A stretch of 64,000 bases of DNA from Neoarius graeffei (GCF_027579695.1 NC_083589.1:38171835-38235834), one strand, 5' to 3'. Shown: positions 11,229 to 21,663, numbered from the stretch's first letter. Notes: generated from the sequence alone by a model not told the origin. A program made the numbers and translations.

Positions 11229-12074
11229 GTGAGTGAAATACCTCAATAGCCTTCTAGCTTTTCCACGTGATCTTTAGCAAACTGCAGATGAGCAGCAATG
11301 TTCTTTTTGGAGAGCAGTGGCTTTCTCCTTGCAACCCTGCCATGCACACCATTGTTGTTCAGTGTTCTCCTGATGGTGGACTCATGATTAGCCAATGTAA
11401 GAGAGGTCTTCAGTTCCTTAGAAGTTACCCTGGGGTCCTTTGTGACCTTGCCGACTATTACATGCCTTGCTTTTGGAGTGATCTTTGTTGGTCGACCACT
11501 CCTGGCTAATGTTAATGTTCATGAGTCTTGAATTTCCTCCATTTGTACACAATCTGTCTGACTGTGGATTGGTGGAGTCCAAACTCTTTAGAGATGGTTT
11601 TGTAACCTTTTCCAGCCTGATGAGCATCAACAACGCTTTTTCTGAGGTCCTCAGAAATCTCCTTTGTTCGTGCCATGATACACTTCCACAAACATGTGTT
11701 GTGAAGATCAGACTTTGATAGATCCCTGTTCTTTAAATAAAACAGGGTGCCCACTCACACCTGATTGTCATGCCATTGATTGAAAACACCTGACTCTAAT
11801 TTCACCTTTAAATTAACTGCTAAGCCTAGAGGTTCACATACTTTTGCCACTCACAGATATGTAATATTGGATCATTTTCCTCAATAAATAAATGACCAAG
11901 TATAATATTTTTGTCTCATTTGTTTAACTGGGTTCTCTTTATCTACTTTTAGGACTTGTGTGAAAATCTGATGATGTTTTAGGTCATATTTATGCAGAAA
12001 TATAGAAAATTATAAAGGGTCACAAACTTTCAAGCACCACTGTACATGTGCTTTTTGAAGAGCCAATTCCAGAT

Positions 12075-12348
12075 TTAGTCCCTGTTTGTTTTTATAATAA
12101 CTTTCACTTTTCCTGGAAAGTTTTCCACTAGATTTTTAAACATAGCTGTGGGGATTTGATCATTCAGCCAAAAGAGCATTAGTGAGGTCAGATATTGATT
12201 TTGGGTGAGAAAGTCTGGTACAAAGTCCACGTTCCAATTCATCCCAAAGGTGTTCAGTGGGGTTGAGGTCAGGGTTCTGTGCAGGCCATTCAAGTTCTTC
12301 CACTCCAACCTTGCCAAACCATGTCCTCATGGACCTGGCCTGGTGCAT
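12075..12348 (-). pseudogene. Transposase C-terminal remnant of the old Tc1
   Basis: RTWFGKVGVEELEWPAQNPD leads into NPDLNPTEHLWDELERGL, the third catalytic (Glu) block of Tc1/mariner transposases. A frameshift separates it from LLAEW downstream. The other two catalytic blocks are lost. Confidence 0.8.
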
Positions 12349-12480
12349 GGGGCATTGTTATGCTGGAACAGGTTTGGGCATCTTAGTTCCAGAGAAGGGA
12401 ATGTAATGTTACAGCATACAGAGACATCCTAAACAACTGTGTGCTTCCAACTTTGGCATCAGTTTGGGGAAGCTATTCAT

Positions 12481-13169
12481 GGCTTTTAAACCCAAGCCTC
12501 ATTTTTTTCTCTTCACTTGATTAATCACTGTTCACTCTTACATCAGTGGAGAAATAATCACTGATTCATTCAGTCAGTTCTGCTCTGTTGGTAAAGTTCT
12601 TGTGATTACTATCTTTTTATTAGGTCATTTAAGCAACTTCAAAACTTCATTTGCTGTCATGTGTACAGAGCGTATAAGGCCCATTCTATAATTGCGGGTA
12701 CAATTCAAGTGTTGACTCTGTTAGTCATCGTCAACTCTGTTATCATCAAACTGGGCAATCCATTCACAGAATTGATGATAACAGAGTTGACATTTTTCCA
12801 CCATTTTGTGTCTTAACTCCACATACGAACCTTACACTAGCGACCACATGGTGTGTATAAAAACAGAATTTTATGGATTTTAATCATTTTTTTTTTTAAA
12901 TGAGTGAGACATTCACTCCAATATCACAATAACAGATTTGACAAATAATTAATCTACTTTTGGTATATTCTCAACATTTTGGTCAAATTAATGAGAGAAG
13001 AAACATAACACACCTCACTGCCTTTCTGAAGTATCCCGCCAGAGGAAGTGACATCTCTTGGTGCAGGTGTCAGGCGTATTATTAAAAGTCTTTGTGGATT
13101 TTATGTGGTTTTATAACAAAGTTGACAAGACCATTGGGATGGATCAAAAATATATTTTTATTCCTGAAA
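12481..13169. other. Unassigned sequence with a perfect hairpin
   Basis: Contains a perfect 20-bp inverted repeat (gtcaactctgttatcatcaa at 12730-12749, inverse at 12772-12791) with a 22-base loop; a further copy of the gttgactctgtta motif is at 12711. No gene is seen. Confidence 0.6.
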
Positions 13170-13548
13170 AGGGGTGGCACGGTGGTGTAGTGGTTAGCGC
13201 TATCGCCTCACAGCAAGAAGGTCCTGGGTTCGAGCCCCGTGGCCGGCGAGGGCCTTTCTGTGCGGAGTTTGCATGTTCTCCCCGTGTCTGCGTGGGTTTC
13301 CTCCGAGTGCTCCGGTTTCCCCCACAGTCCAAAGACATGCAGGTTAAGTTAACTGGTGACTCTAAATTGATCGTAGGTGTGAATGTGAGTGTGAATGGTT
13401 GTCTGTGTCTATGTGTCAGCCCTGTGATGACCTGGCGACTTGTCCAGGGTGTACCCCGCCTTTCGCCCGTAGTCAGCTGGGATAGGCTCCAGCTTGCCTG
13501 CAACCCTGTAGAAGGATAAAGCGGCTAGAGATAATGAGATGAGATGAG
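13170..13548 (+). mobile_element. Full-length SINE
   Basis: Head ggggtggcacggtggtgtag, B-box gggttcgagcccc, complete body, tail of gatga units. The target duplication attcctgaaa lies on both sides (13160-13169 and 13549-13558). Confidence 0.95.
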
Positions 13549-14800
13549 ATTCCTGAAATGTCCGATAATACAGAAAATAGACTTTCTATGCAATTGATTT
13601 GATAACAGTTAATAGAATAAGCCCCCCAAAAACAGATTGTTAGACTGAATCACTTCCTGTTTATTCAAGTTGAATGTACGAATCAGTAGTCAAAGACAGC
13701 CAATAATGTGGGAGGTGGTAGTCATTTAGTTTATGTTTTACAGATAAATTGGGTCTAAAATGTGCATCAAGCATTGCTATTGGTAAAAGTTTGTCATAAT
13801 TTTCATTACTGTTCAAAACTGATTCAATAAAGATTTCTTTTGTGGGAAATAACAAAAGGTTTATCTCAGAGACGCGAAATGTACCCTGAATTCTAGAATG
13901 ACCCATAAGTACTCGTCTCTGTTTTGATGACGCTGTGATGGAGAAGGAGCTCCACAGACATTTTGACAGCCTGTATCTGATTACAAATTTAACTGATTAG
14001 GCTTATGTCCATTTTGCTATGACATTACTATCCAAACATTTGATAAAATCATGAGAAATGGACATTTAGATGGCAAGGTTTTAGATATATTTAGGTAGAC
14101 TGACTACAAACTGGCTCCATAACAGACATGATCTTAGCAATCAGACAGTGCAAGGACAGAAAGTAACCAAATAGGGTATGCAACTTCATTGTATTTCAAA
14201 TAACAAGCTATTTCCATTGGTACTCAATTTCTTCCAGCTTTGTTGACTGCTAGGTTATTAATGAGTAGCAGCCTGTGGTATATTGACATGTTTGTCAGAC
14301 CGCTTGGTTAACTGGCAGCTAGACTAACCACTTCTCCAGTTTCTTGATCTGCTCCCTCTCTCTATAATGGGTCTGTTAGTGGGCTGGTGCAGTGCCAGCG
14401 GTGATGGCAGAGAGATTGATGTCCACAGCCTGTATGGTGTCGACAGCAAAGCAGGGCACGATGTTTCTAGTCGTGACAGGCCGCAGGGGGAGAATACGAG
14501 ATGGAGTGGCCTGTGGAGTCCGTGATCCTGTCCTTACTCTTATGGCCCAATTTCAGGCATCAGGGTGGTCAGTGCATACTAGAGAGCTCACAAAGACTGA
14601 AAGAAAGGGATACTGAGAAAAAGCAATAAGGTAAAACAAAAGGAGACACATTTAACACATTGTCTGAGAGGAGAATGGACTGAAAATGCCCTGCATCCAA
14701 ATGCAATGAAAATCTGCTACATCATTTCAGGACATTTTCTGCAGCATATTCTACATTATTTGCACATTAATGGCAGTGTTTAAACATTTCTGCTGGCAAC
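13549..14800. other. No recognisable gene
   Basis: Mixed AT-rich sequence. The 74-81-codon open frames here have no recognisable domain. Nothing supported. Confidence 0.4.
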
Positions 14801-14804
14801 CATT

Positions 14805-14885
<81 letters not shown>

Positions 14886-14963
14886 TCCCACAGGCAGCAG
14901 ACCTCAGACCTCCAGCATATAAATTACTCTGTTTCCCACTGGAGTCCATTTCAGGCGTTCGCT

Positions 14964-15030
<67 letters not shown>
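14801..15030. repeat. Three microsatellites: ATC, CT and CA tracts
   Basis: An ATC tract (14801-14846), a CT tract (about 14849-14881) and a long CA tract (about 14966-15030) are separated by short unique sequence. Confidence 0.95.
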
Positions 15031-15032
<2 letters not shown>

Positions 15033-15544
15033 GTGCCCAACCTACCACTGCTTGAAGGCCAATTCCTCCAGTCTAGCCAGAGGGCCACTTCACACTTGAG
15101 TACTGTACTGGATAAAAAAAAAAAAAAAGATCACAGACCAGGTCCTTTTCAAAAGAATTGGAGTTTGGTGTTAAACAGTTACCCATTGTCATTTTTCTAA
15201 TGTACTAGCCTCACACCCAGTCCTCTGGTCCTCCCAGTGCTTCTTTGCTTCTATCCTTTGTCTAGGAGTTACTGATAACACTTAAATTTATCATCTCACA
15301 ATGAATACTGAACTGAGCTACCATGCAATATGCATGCAGGTTAATCTTTTCTCTAAAATGTATCCATGATCTCCAACTTGTTTCAAATATTAATTTTATA
15401 TTCCTGTGAATTTTACAAGTATTTCTACTGAACGTTAAGACTCGAAATCTCAGTACTTTAAAGTTATTACTGCTGGGTACATGGGCAAGGCCTTTCACTT
15501 TTTCCGTCTCAGGCGTCATATCATGGCAACCCTGTGCCCTTTCC

Positions 15545-15800
15545 CCAGCTTCCTTCCAAGCTGGGATATTCTACGTATACCAGTTTTCTCCTACCTCACA
15601 AAACCATGCCAGTGGGTGGATTGACTACTTGCCTGGAGGTGTGAATAAGTGTGTGAATGGTGCCCTTTGATGGACTGGCATCCTGTCCTATCCAATGTTC
15701 CTGGGACAGATAACACAGTTGATGAAGATGGCAGGTTGTCAGCATGATACCACCGCAGGTAGTGTTGGTGCCTCACAGGTCAGGCTCTTGGGTTCAGTCC
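15545..15800 (+). mobile_element. Degenerate SINE
   Basis: tttctcctacctcac, atgccagtgggtggattg, gtgtgaatggtgcc and gatggactggcatcctgtcc in order match an old vertebrate tRNA-SINE body. It is much more diverged than the gatga-tailed family. No ends are defined. Confidence 0.6.
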
Positions 15801-16514
15801 TGAGCTCAAGATAAGCTGGTTGTATACTTCAAATGAAAAAGATGGGGGGTTGAGAAAGAAAGACTCAGTGGTTTCAGTCTTTTGTTCTAAAACCTCCCAA
15901 TGCCCTCTGGTCCAAACATCACATGGTTGTTTGGGTCAGTGCATAAAGTCACAGTTTAATTTCATTGTCATTTGCTTGTTTGCAGCTGGAATATGTTTAC
16001 TTTATACTTTATTATACCTTTCTTTTCTGACGTGTTTCTTTGTTAAATAAACCAACACTACAGCCCACATGTTTCATTGTCACATCCACATCTTTGACAC
16101 TGATGTTCTTCATTATTTGGTCACTGTTTGACAGGGTTGCCAAATGTATGACAAAAGCACAAGCCAAACACAAGCCAAATCCTCATAATAATCAGCTCAT
16201 TTCATATCCTTTACACTGATTTTAATATATAACAGAATTGAAATAAACAATTTCCGAAATAGTTATTTTACAAAGGTCCTAAAGTGATCTTGTAATTTTA
16301 GATATACATAAAGAATAGCTATGAAAATGAGTACACCAGTTTCACTGATGCACAACATAATACAATGATATAGTGCATAATATACATAATATATTGATAC
16401 ACAGTTAATGCTGAGACAAAGGATTCCACATTCCACCCATGGCGGCAGTTCAGAGTAATCTATGGATTCTGGCAACACCATGATGTCATACATGGGTTAG
16501 GTTATCAATTCCTT

Positions 16515-16516
16515 AA

Positions 16517-16547
<31 letters not shown>

Positions 16548-16552
16548 ATAGA
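16515..16552. repeat. AATA microsatellite
   Basis: About nine aaat units just upstream of the SINE; the second copy of the duplicated segment (19650-19668) has only about four, showing length change since duplication. Confidence 0.9.
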
Positions 16553-16557
16553 ATTTT

Positions 16558-16920
16558 GGGGCGGCACAGTGGTGTAGTGGTTAGCGCTGTCGCCTCACAG
16601 CAAGAAGGTCCGGGTTCGAGCCCCATGGCCGGCGAGGGCCTTTCTGTGCGGAGTTTGCATGTTCTCCCCGTGTCCGCGTGGGTTTCCTCCGGGTGCTCCG
16701 GTTTCCCCCACAGTCCAAAGACATGCAGGTTAGGTTAACTGGTGACTCTAAATTGACCGTAGGTGTGAATGGTTGTCTGTGTCTATGTGTCAGCCCTGTG
16801 ATGACCTGGCGACTTGTCCAGGATGTACCCCGCCTCTCGCCCGTAGTCAGCTGGGATAGGCTCCAGCTCGCCTGTGACCCTGTAGAAGGATAAAGCGGCT
16901 ACAGATAATGAGATGAGATA
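16558..16920 (+). mobile_element. Full-length SINE (copy 1 of duplication)
   Basis: Complete head, body and gatga tail. A small deletion removes one gtgagtgtgaat unit relative to the copy at 19674. Confidence 0.93.
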
Positions 16921-17178
16921 TTGATACACAGTTAAAGGGGAATGGACATTAAAATTTGTCCTAAAACTGTTTCCATATCGCGATCTAGCATAAAATTTGC
17001 TTTCTTTTGATATACGGCAAGCTAGTATCCAAATCACAAAATCCAAGATATTTAACAATAACATCGGCAGTAATCGCTATCCCAGTTCGTTTTTTTTTTT
17101 GCTGCCATACGATAATCTGGGCGCCATATTGTGACGTCAGCGCAGTAATCCACTCCGTGTAAACAGCAAGGAAAAGCA

Positions 17179-18885
17179 ATGTCTGACTCGGATGTCAGTG
17201 AAATTAGCGTGGATTTGTCCGAATTTTCAGAAGAATTATCTGATGATAATGGGTTAGAAGAAAGAGAACTTTCACAGGTTCAACCTAGAGATATTCAACC
17301 ATATCAATTTGAACCATATGTGCCAGATACAGAACTCGAAGTGTCTGATGATGAGGAACACATAATTGGCACACCTGAACCCAATATCGAAGTTGACATT
17401 GGTCGCCTACAAAACAATGAATGGTAGGTTTTTGTATCCTAAATAAAAATGAAAAAAGTAAAATTATCTCATAAATCCCCACTTCTGACAACACCAAGTC
17501 AAAGATCATGCACGATGATAGGATTATTGTCAAGCATGTGCATGTTTTTTTTAGCTCTAGTTCATATATGTTTCTCTCCAAGTGAAATTGCAAATCATTC
17601 AAACTTCCAAAATTTATCCTCAATATAACCATACTAAATATCTAACATGTGCTTTCTGGCAAATACTATACACAAGTTCACTAAGATGTGTTTATGTCTG
17701 TTTGAAATTTTCATTGGACCCAAAACATATATAGCCGATAACTTTTGTCAAATTGTAATGCTTGTTTTGGTGTTTTATAGATCTAATTGTATTTTATTCA
17801 TCAATCGGAGCTGAAATATTTGCACGGATTTAGCCCATATTTTGTCCAAAATGCAGAGATGTCAGAAAAGGACTTTCCAAAATAGTGTAACCTATCTGTT
17901 GTGTATTCATAATGGGCCAACTCAGATTTTATTTCAACAAATTTCAGATTATGCTATCACGTTTATTGCATTTAATGATACAAATAAGTATATACATCTG
18001 AACAAAACATATTTATTGATTGATAACATGAAACTATTCAGTGATAAATGTTGTGGTCACAACAGGTGCACTTGTGATCATTGTGAGCCTATGCCCTTGG
18101 TGATAGAATCACAGTGCTGCAAGGAAATAAACCGGGTGAGGCAAGAGATGGAGGAGGCAGGTGTTGACTCGTGCATAACAGACCATCCTGGGTTTGCGCC
18201 ATGTTGTCTCAATCCATATGTCCTGCGGTCAGCCAACTACGCCTTCATTGACCATCATGGACACCACGGGCCTCTACAGGCACATCAACATGAGTATGTA
18301 ACATTATTGTCAATTGTCAATTTTCTGAGCTACTTGCCCACACAACTGTATCCTGCATATTATACTAAAAACATTTAACTTTAACAATCTTTGAATTCAA
18401 ATTTGCTGTGTATACATGTAGGCCCCTACAATTTCTTTCTATAACAACATGTAAAAATAAGTATGTATCATACATCCAGCATAACAAACACTATTTGTTA
18501 TAAAATTTACCGGTAATTTGTATACATGACAATGACCTACTCTGAAATCACCAGATGGCAGCGTTCCTTTCAATTTACAATATACATGTATATCTATGCA
18601 AAAGTTCACAATACAAAATCTAATATTCACTGTTTCAAATTATCAATAGCAACATTAAAAAACGTTTCATTAGCATATCATTTATTGAATACTCTTATTT
18701 ATTTATCCTATTTCAGGAGATACAGATACGTTGCCTATCGACAGTTTGTGAGGCTTTGTTGGGGTCCTCTTGGGAAAGACATCAGAGTCCAGATTCCATC
18801 TTGTGCTGTTAATCGGATCAGAAGAACGTTTCCATCTCCAGATGGAGACTATGTTGGCTTTAAATTTCCCCATTTAACCAACTAA
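17179..18885 (+). CDS. P2X7 ballast-domain-like protein, three exons, apparently intact
   Basis: Exons 17179-17423, 18066-18293 and 18717-18885 join in frame: TG|GTAGGT, CAACAG|G, GA|GTATGT, TTTCAG|G. The product is 213 residues. Exon 1 starts MSDSDVSEIS, is very acidic and carries RDIQPYQFEP and GRLQNNEW. Exon 2 begins WCTCDHCEPM and has ESQCCKEI and a second Cys pair (FAPCCLNP), a zinc-binding-type cysteine pattern. Exon 3 gives VAYRQFVRLCWGPLGKD, IPSCAVNRIRRTFP and GDYVGFKFP before the stop. This order matches the cytoplasmic C-terminal ballast domain of P2X7 receptors (ending in a G.Y.GFK motif), but no transmembrane or channel part precedes it. Function here is unknown. Absence of frameshifts over three exons argues for recent activity or constraint. 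The start is the first in-frame ATG after a stop-containing 5' region. Confidence 0.85.
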
Positions 18886-19030
18886 AGAGGGTTTCAAAAT
18901 AAGTTTGTGCACCTGTTTTTGTGCATAATTTTGTTTTTCCTAATACAGTCTTCGCAATTTTGCAAATAACCAGAATTTCCAATTAATAAAAAATTGATTT
19001 TAAAACTTTCATGAGAGCTACAACTGAATA

Positions 19031-19240
19031 TTAACATAAACCAGGCGTTTCACTGAAACAATCTTTCTCAAAGTGTTCACTACATAGCACTGATGAAGGT
19101 GAAGGCTGCCATTGAGCACGGGTTCGTTGTACTTGTTTTGTCCATAGATTCCTCATATGCGAGTCCTTTGGAAACCTAAAAAGTGTCACATTGTGACTAG
19201 GAATATTACAGCAACCTGCAGCAACACATCGATTCGGCAT
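19031..19240 (-). pseudogene. THAP domain exon (N-terminal part only)
   Basis: The ATG at 19240 starts MPNRCVAAGCCNIPSHNVTL, with the C-x4-C pair, then FRFPKD, RNLW and CSEHFEKDCF (C-x2-H), the C2CH zinc module of THAP DNA-binding domains. About 67 residues are present; the C-terminal end of the domain and the transposase core are missing. A weak GT (CCTG|GTTTATG, near 19043) could be the original donor. It is convergent with the ballast-like gene. The conserved zinc ligands make the assignment firm. Confidence 0.85.
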
Positions 19241-19540
19241 TCTCACATAATATGTAGGGGAATCTACAAAAAAAAAAAAGATTCTGCAACTCAACGCGTA
19301 TAAAGGAATGTAAACATTCATCCGAGAATTTTCCTGGTTACTGCACTGACGTCATAGCCGGCTTCTTCCTGGCGAGTAGAACAGTTTTTGGCGGGGTGCT
19401 TGAATCTGTGATATTTCGAACTATTGTGTCGATTTGTAAAAAAACGATGTGTTTACTGATAAAAACTGCCGTGTATTGGTGGACAAAATATTATAATCTT
19501 TACGAATAAATGAACTTGTGTTGGTCCTTTCTGTATCCCT

Positions 19541-20054
19541 TTAATGCTGAGACAAAGGATTCCACATTCCACCCATGGCGGCAGTTCAGAGTAATCTATG
19601 GATTCTGGCAACACCATGATATCATACATGGGTTAGGTTATCAATCCCTTAATAAATAAATAAATAGAATTTTGGGGTGGCACAGTGGTGTAGTGGTTAG
19701 CGCTGTCGCCTCACAGCAAGAAGGTCTGGGTTCGAGCCCTGTGGCCGGCGAGGGCCTTTCTGTGCGGAGTTTGCATGTTCTCCCCGTGTCCGCGTGGGTT
19801 TCCTCCGGGTGCTCCGGTTTCCCCCACAGTCCAAAGACATGCAGGTTAGGTTAACTGGTGACTCTAAATTGACCGTAGGTGTGAATGTGAGTGTGAATGG
19901 TTGTCTGTGTCTATGTGTCAGCCCTGTGATGACCTGGCGACTTGTCCAGGGTGTACCCCGCCTTTCGCCCATAGTCAGCTGGGATAGGCTCCAGCTTGCC
20001 TGCGACCCTGTAGAACAGGATAAAGCGGCTAGAGATAATGAGATGAGATGAGAC
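19541..20054 (+). repeat. Tandemly duplicated segment, copy 2 (continuation)
   Basis: Sequence from ttaatgctgagacaaagg through the SINE tail parallels 16405-16920 with few differences (atgatatcat versus atgatgtcat, shorter AATA tract). Confidence 0.9.
19674..20054 (+). mobile_element. Full-length SINE (copy 2 of duplication)
   Basis: Head ggggtggcacagtggtgtag through tail gagatgagatgaga; it shares the diagnostic cacagtgg head with the copy at 16558. Confidence 0.93.
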
Positions 20055-20170
20055 AATTGTCGGGTTGCATCCGATGTCACATCCACCTCATTAGATATGC
20101 AAGTAGTGGTCAGCTAAGCTCACGGTTCACAAAGTGTTACTATTGTTGGGGTGCCTTGTTCGTCATTAAA

Positions 20171-20400
20171 ATGTCTAGTGCTTGCATTGTTTTGGGCTGC
20201 TTGAATCGAACAAACTGTGAAACTGATAAAAGTTTCTTCTGGGTTCCTGGTGAAGTAATAAAGCATGATAGAGCAAAGGATTTTACCAAAAGACAACGAG
20301 AAAGGTGGCTCTTGAACCTTTCACTGTGATGGAAGGGAGCGTAGTCAAAGAACACTCGAGTTTGCAGTGATCACTTAATAAAACATTTGTAAATTCATCC
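20171..20400 (+). pseudogene. THAP-like domain, stop-interrupted
   Basis: MSSACIVLGCLNRTN gives the C-x4-C pair, KRQRERWLLNL the central Trp region; after a TGA stop, RVCSDHLIKH supplies C-x2-H. The order and spacing fit a THAP domain. At least two stops break the frame. Confidence 0.7.
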
Positions 20401-20719
20401 TAATTATTTTGTTTGGATTCGCCAATGACTTTTCTTACCATTTTCCGTTATTTTGTGATGTTTTAAGTCTTAAGATGTGTTTTTGTTTACTGTTTGATCA
20501 TGGTCGCCATACTGTAAACTAATGTGTATATAATATGTGTAATACCCAAGTCATTAAAGGGTTTTTTTTTTGTGGATCTTTGTGAATGATTTAGCTGGAA
20601 GAAAAGACCAAGGAGGATTGAAAATCAAGAGGCTGTGGTTCGTTTACACCAGATACTAAAACTTGCAGTGTCCTAGCAACCACTGCAAAGACATGTACAA
20701 AAAGCCCAAAAATGCCCAC

Positions 20720-20950
20720 TTACCCAGGCAAAAATGATACAGGATTTATCTTGTAGTGTCCTGATCCCCAGATCTTTAACCCAGCCATATATAAAAAATT
20801 GTACTCCTCCGTGCTCTTCCAGGTTTTCATCTGTTTGTCCATGTAGAACCATGTCTGCAGCACCAGGTAGTTTGAGATGTCGGGGAACTCAACAGATAGA
20901 TAATTTTCCAACTCATAGGAAAAATCCTTCTTTGTTAGTGTGTAAGGCTC
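20720..20950 (-). pseudogene. YqaJ-associated N-terminal domain remnant
   Basis: YTLTKKDFSYELENYLSVEF, PDISNYLVLQTWFYMDKQMK and KSTEEYNFLYMAG follow the same pattern as the exon at 10701-11228 (Y..V....YT...LKAY.SL.AY..FV.GWV). It is diverged, with no usable start. Confidence 0.6.
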
Positions 20951-21299
20951 TATCCCATTAAGTAGTTTCTATATCCACTTCTTTTGAGTGTACTTCTTGG
21001 TTTTAATAACTTGCTTGTTTGCTGTACACAAACATGGCAATAAGTTCTTGTGCTAATTGACCAGATTCCACTTTTGGATCATTAATCCCTTTTGGCTGAG
21101 AATGTCCTGCATGCATGGTTTTATGTTGGCTTCTGGCACATCCATACAGTTTTAAATACAATACCTACTGTACAATTAAAAATAGTTTGTTCTTATTGCA
21201 TTTATTTAATTCCTGGTCTCCCATCTGTAGCAGTGAGTGATGTTGTATTCCATTAATACACTAAAGTAGGTTTTTAGATTCTAATATAATAGAGGAGCC

Positions 21300-21392
21300 A
21301 AAATAATTGGGGATCTTTTTTAATGGGCCCCGGCTCGTTACAAGTATGAATAGGTGGGCCTTAAAGTAGAAAAGGTTGAGAACCCCTGCTCT
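21300..21392 (+). mobile_element. Possible hAT right-end remnant
   Basis: The end ggttgagaacccctg resembles the terminal repeat of Charlie-type hAT elements. No left end or 8-bp duplication was found. Confidence 0.35.
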
Positions 21393-21663
21393 AAATTGAC
21401 TTCAAATCTGCCATCACCTTGACCAGGAGCCAAAGATGAACAAGTTTGTAATTTTTATATTCAATCAATTTTTTACTATTAATTTCCCTAATGTTCTCCT
21501 ACTCTACTCTTCCCTTTAAGCGGGCCTGGCTACATAGTCCAAAGTAGAAGCCACTCAGGCCATGTTCTCAGAATTCTGGCTCGTTATTACAAATACACAA
21601 TTACTCTTTCTGTATCATTTAGGTGATAGTGTGATCTACTTTCACAAATAGAGGCTTGGAGAA

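Larger units (their letters stand above)
9811..11245 (-). mobile_element. ISL2EU/YqaJ-type DNA transposon, deletion derivative
   Basis: Terminal inverted repeats start TGAGGTATTTCAC and end GTGAAATACCTCA, with further matching bits (ggtcacgtga, ccattttggacggc / gccgtccaaaatgg). It is flanked by AT (9809-9810 and 11246-11247) inside the Tc1 transposase; a 2-bp AT duplication is what I recall for ISL2EU elements. It holds one coding exon of a protein family associated with YqaJ nuclease proteins and a large minisatellite. No transposase is present, so it would need a helper. Confidence 0.75.
9221..11676 (-). pseudogene. Tc1 transposase split by an insertion
   Basis: The start is at 11676 (MARTKEISEDLRKSVVDAHQ) with a helix-turn-helix TISKEFGLHQSTVRQIVYKW; that frame ends at 11512. 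The central part is degraded, and an AT-flanked transposon (9811-11245) separates the rest. The C-terminal 200 codons (9221-9823) are open and carry the first Asp ([13 protein letters not shown]), second Asp (MQQDNNPKHTSH) and Glu ([14 protein letters not shown]) of the DD34E triad. The stop after GGHTRY is the natural end. The insertion and frame damage make the gene dead; the long open catalytic half suggests that it was intact until recently. Confidence 0.9.
9001..12042 (-). mobile_element. Tc1 transposon, itself interrupted
   Basis: Begins cactggtgcttgaaagtttg after TA (8999-9000). Ends ...ctttcaagcaccactg before TA (12043-12044). The terminal inverted repeats of about 210 bases include tgagtggcaaaagtatgtga and its inverse. 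Removing the 1435-bp inner insertion plus AT leaves about 1605 bp, the usual size of a complete fish Tc1. Confidence 0.93.
8951..12480 (-). mobile_element. Old Tc1-type element, split by a younger Tc1
   Basis: The left end atctggccaaatgtttgtgg runs up to the TA at 8999-9000 and resumes at 12043 with catgtgctttttgaagagcc. A degraded minus-strand transposase C-terminus follows (12075-12348). The middle of the original element is absent and its right terminus is not clear. Confidence 0.7.
16394..16920 (+). repeat. Tandemly duplicated segment, copy 1 (holds empty TTAA site)
   Basis: From ttgatacacagttaatgctg to the end of the SINE at 16920. The same series starts again at 16921 (ttgatacacagttaa), is interrupted by a 2.6-kb element, and resumes at 19545 (tgctgagacaaagg). 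Copy 1 therefore preserves the uninterrupted site gttaatgctg at 16404-16413. Confidence 0.9.
16936..19540 (+). mobile_element. TTAA-flanked Kolobok-like element with P2X7-ballast gene and THAP exon
   Basis: The element is bounded by TTAA at 16932-16935 and 19541-19544; the intact site exists once at 16405-16408. The left end is AGGGGAATGGAC and the inverted right end is AGGGATACAGAA, so only a short inverted repeat is shared. TTAA duplication plus a THAP-domain gene is typical of Kolobok. It carries two convergent genes: a complete three-exon ballast-domain gene (plus) and a THAP exon (minus). No DDE transposase core is left in the 2605 bp, so it looks non-autonomous. Confidence 0.8.
20055..21050. 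mobile_element. Decayed transposon with THAP-like and YqaJ-associated pieces
   Basis: A plus-strand THAP-like fragment (20171-20400) and a minus-strand exon of the YqaJ-associated family (about 20720-20950) face each other. No terminal repeats could be placed. The pairing suggests one old element of the ISL2EU type, but two unrelated remnants are possible. Confidence 0.5.

Noticed and set aside
13170..13240. tRNA gene at SINE heads
   Set aside because: A- and B-box-like motifs are present, but no cloverleaf with a proper acceptor stem; this is a tRNA-derived SINE head.
13058..13519. 153-codon frame, and many similar frames ([31 protein letters not shown])
   Set aside because: They are translations of the SINE in either orientation, repeated at every SINE copy.
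17842..18378. 178-codon frame taken as a single-exon gene
   Set aside because: Residues before 18066 and after 18293 are intron; splice sites at both ends join the flanking exons in frame.
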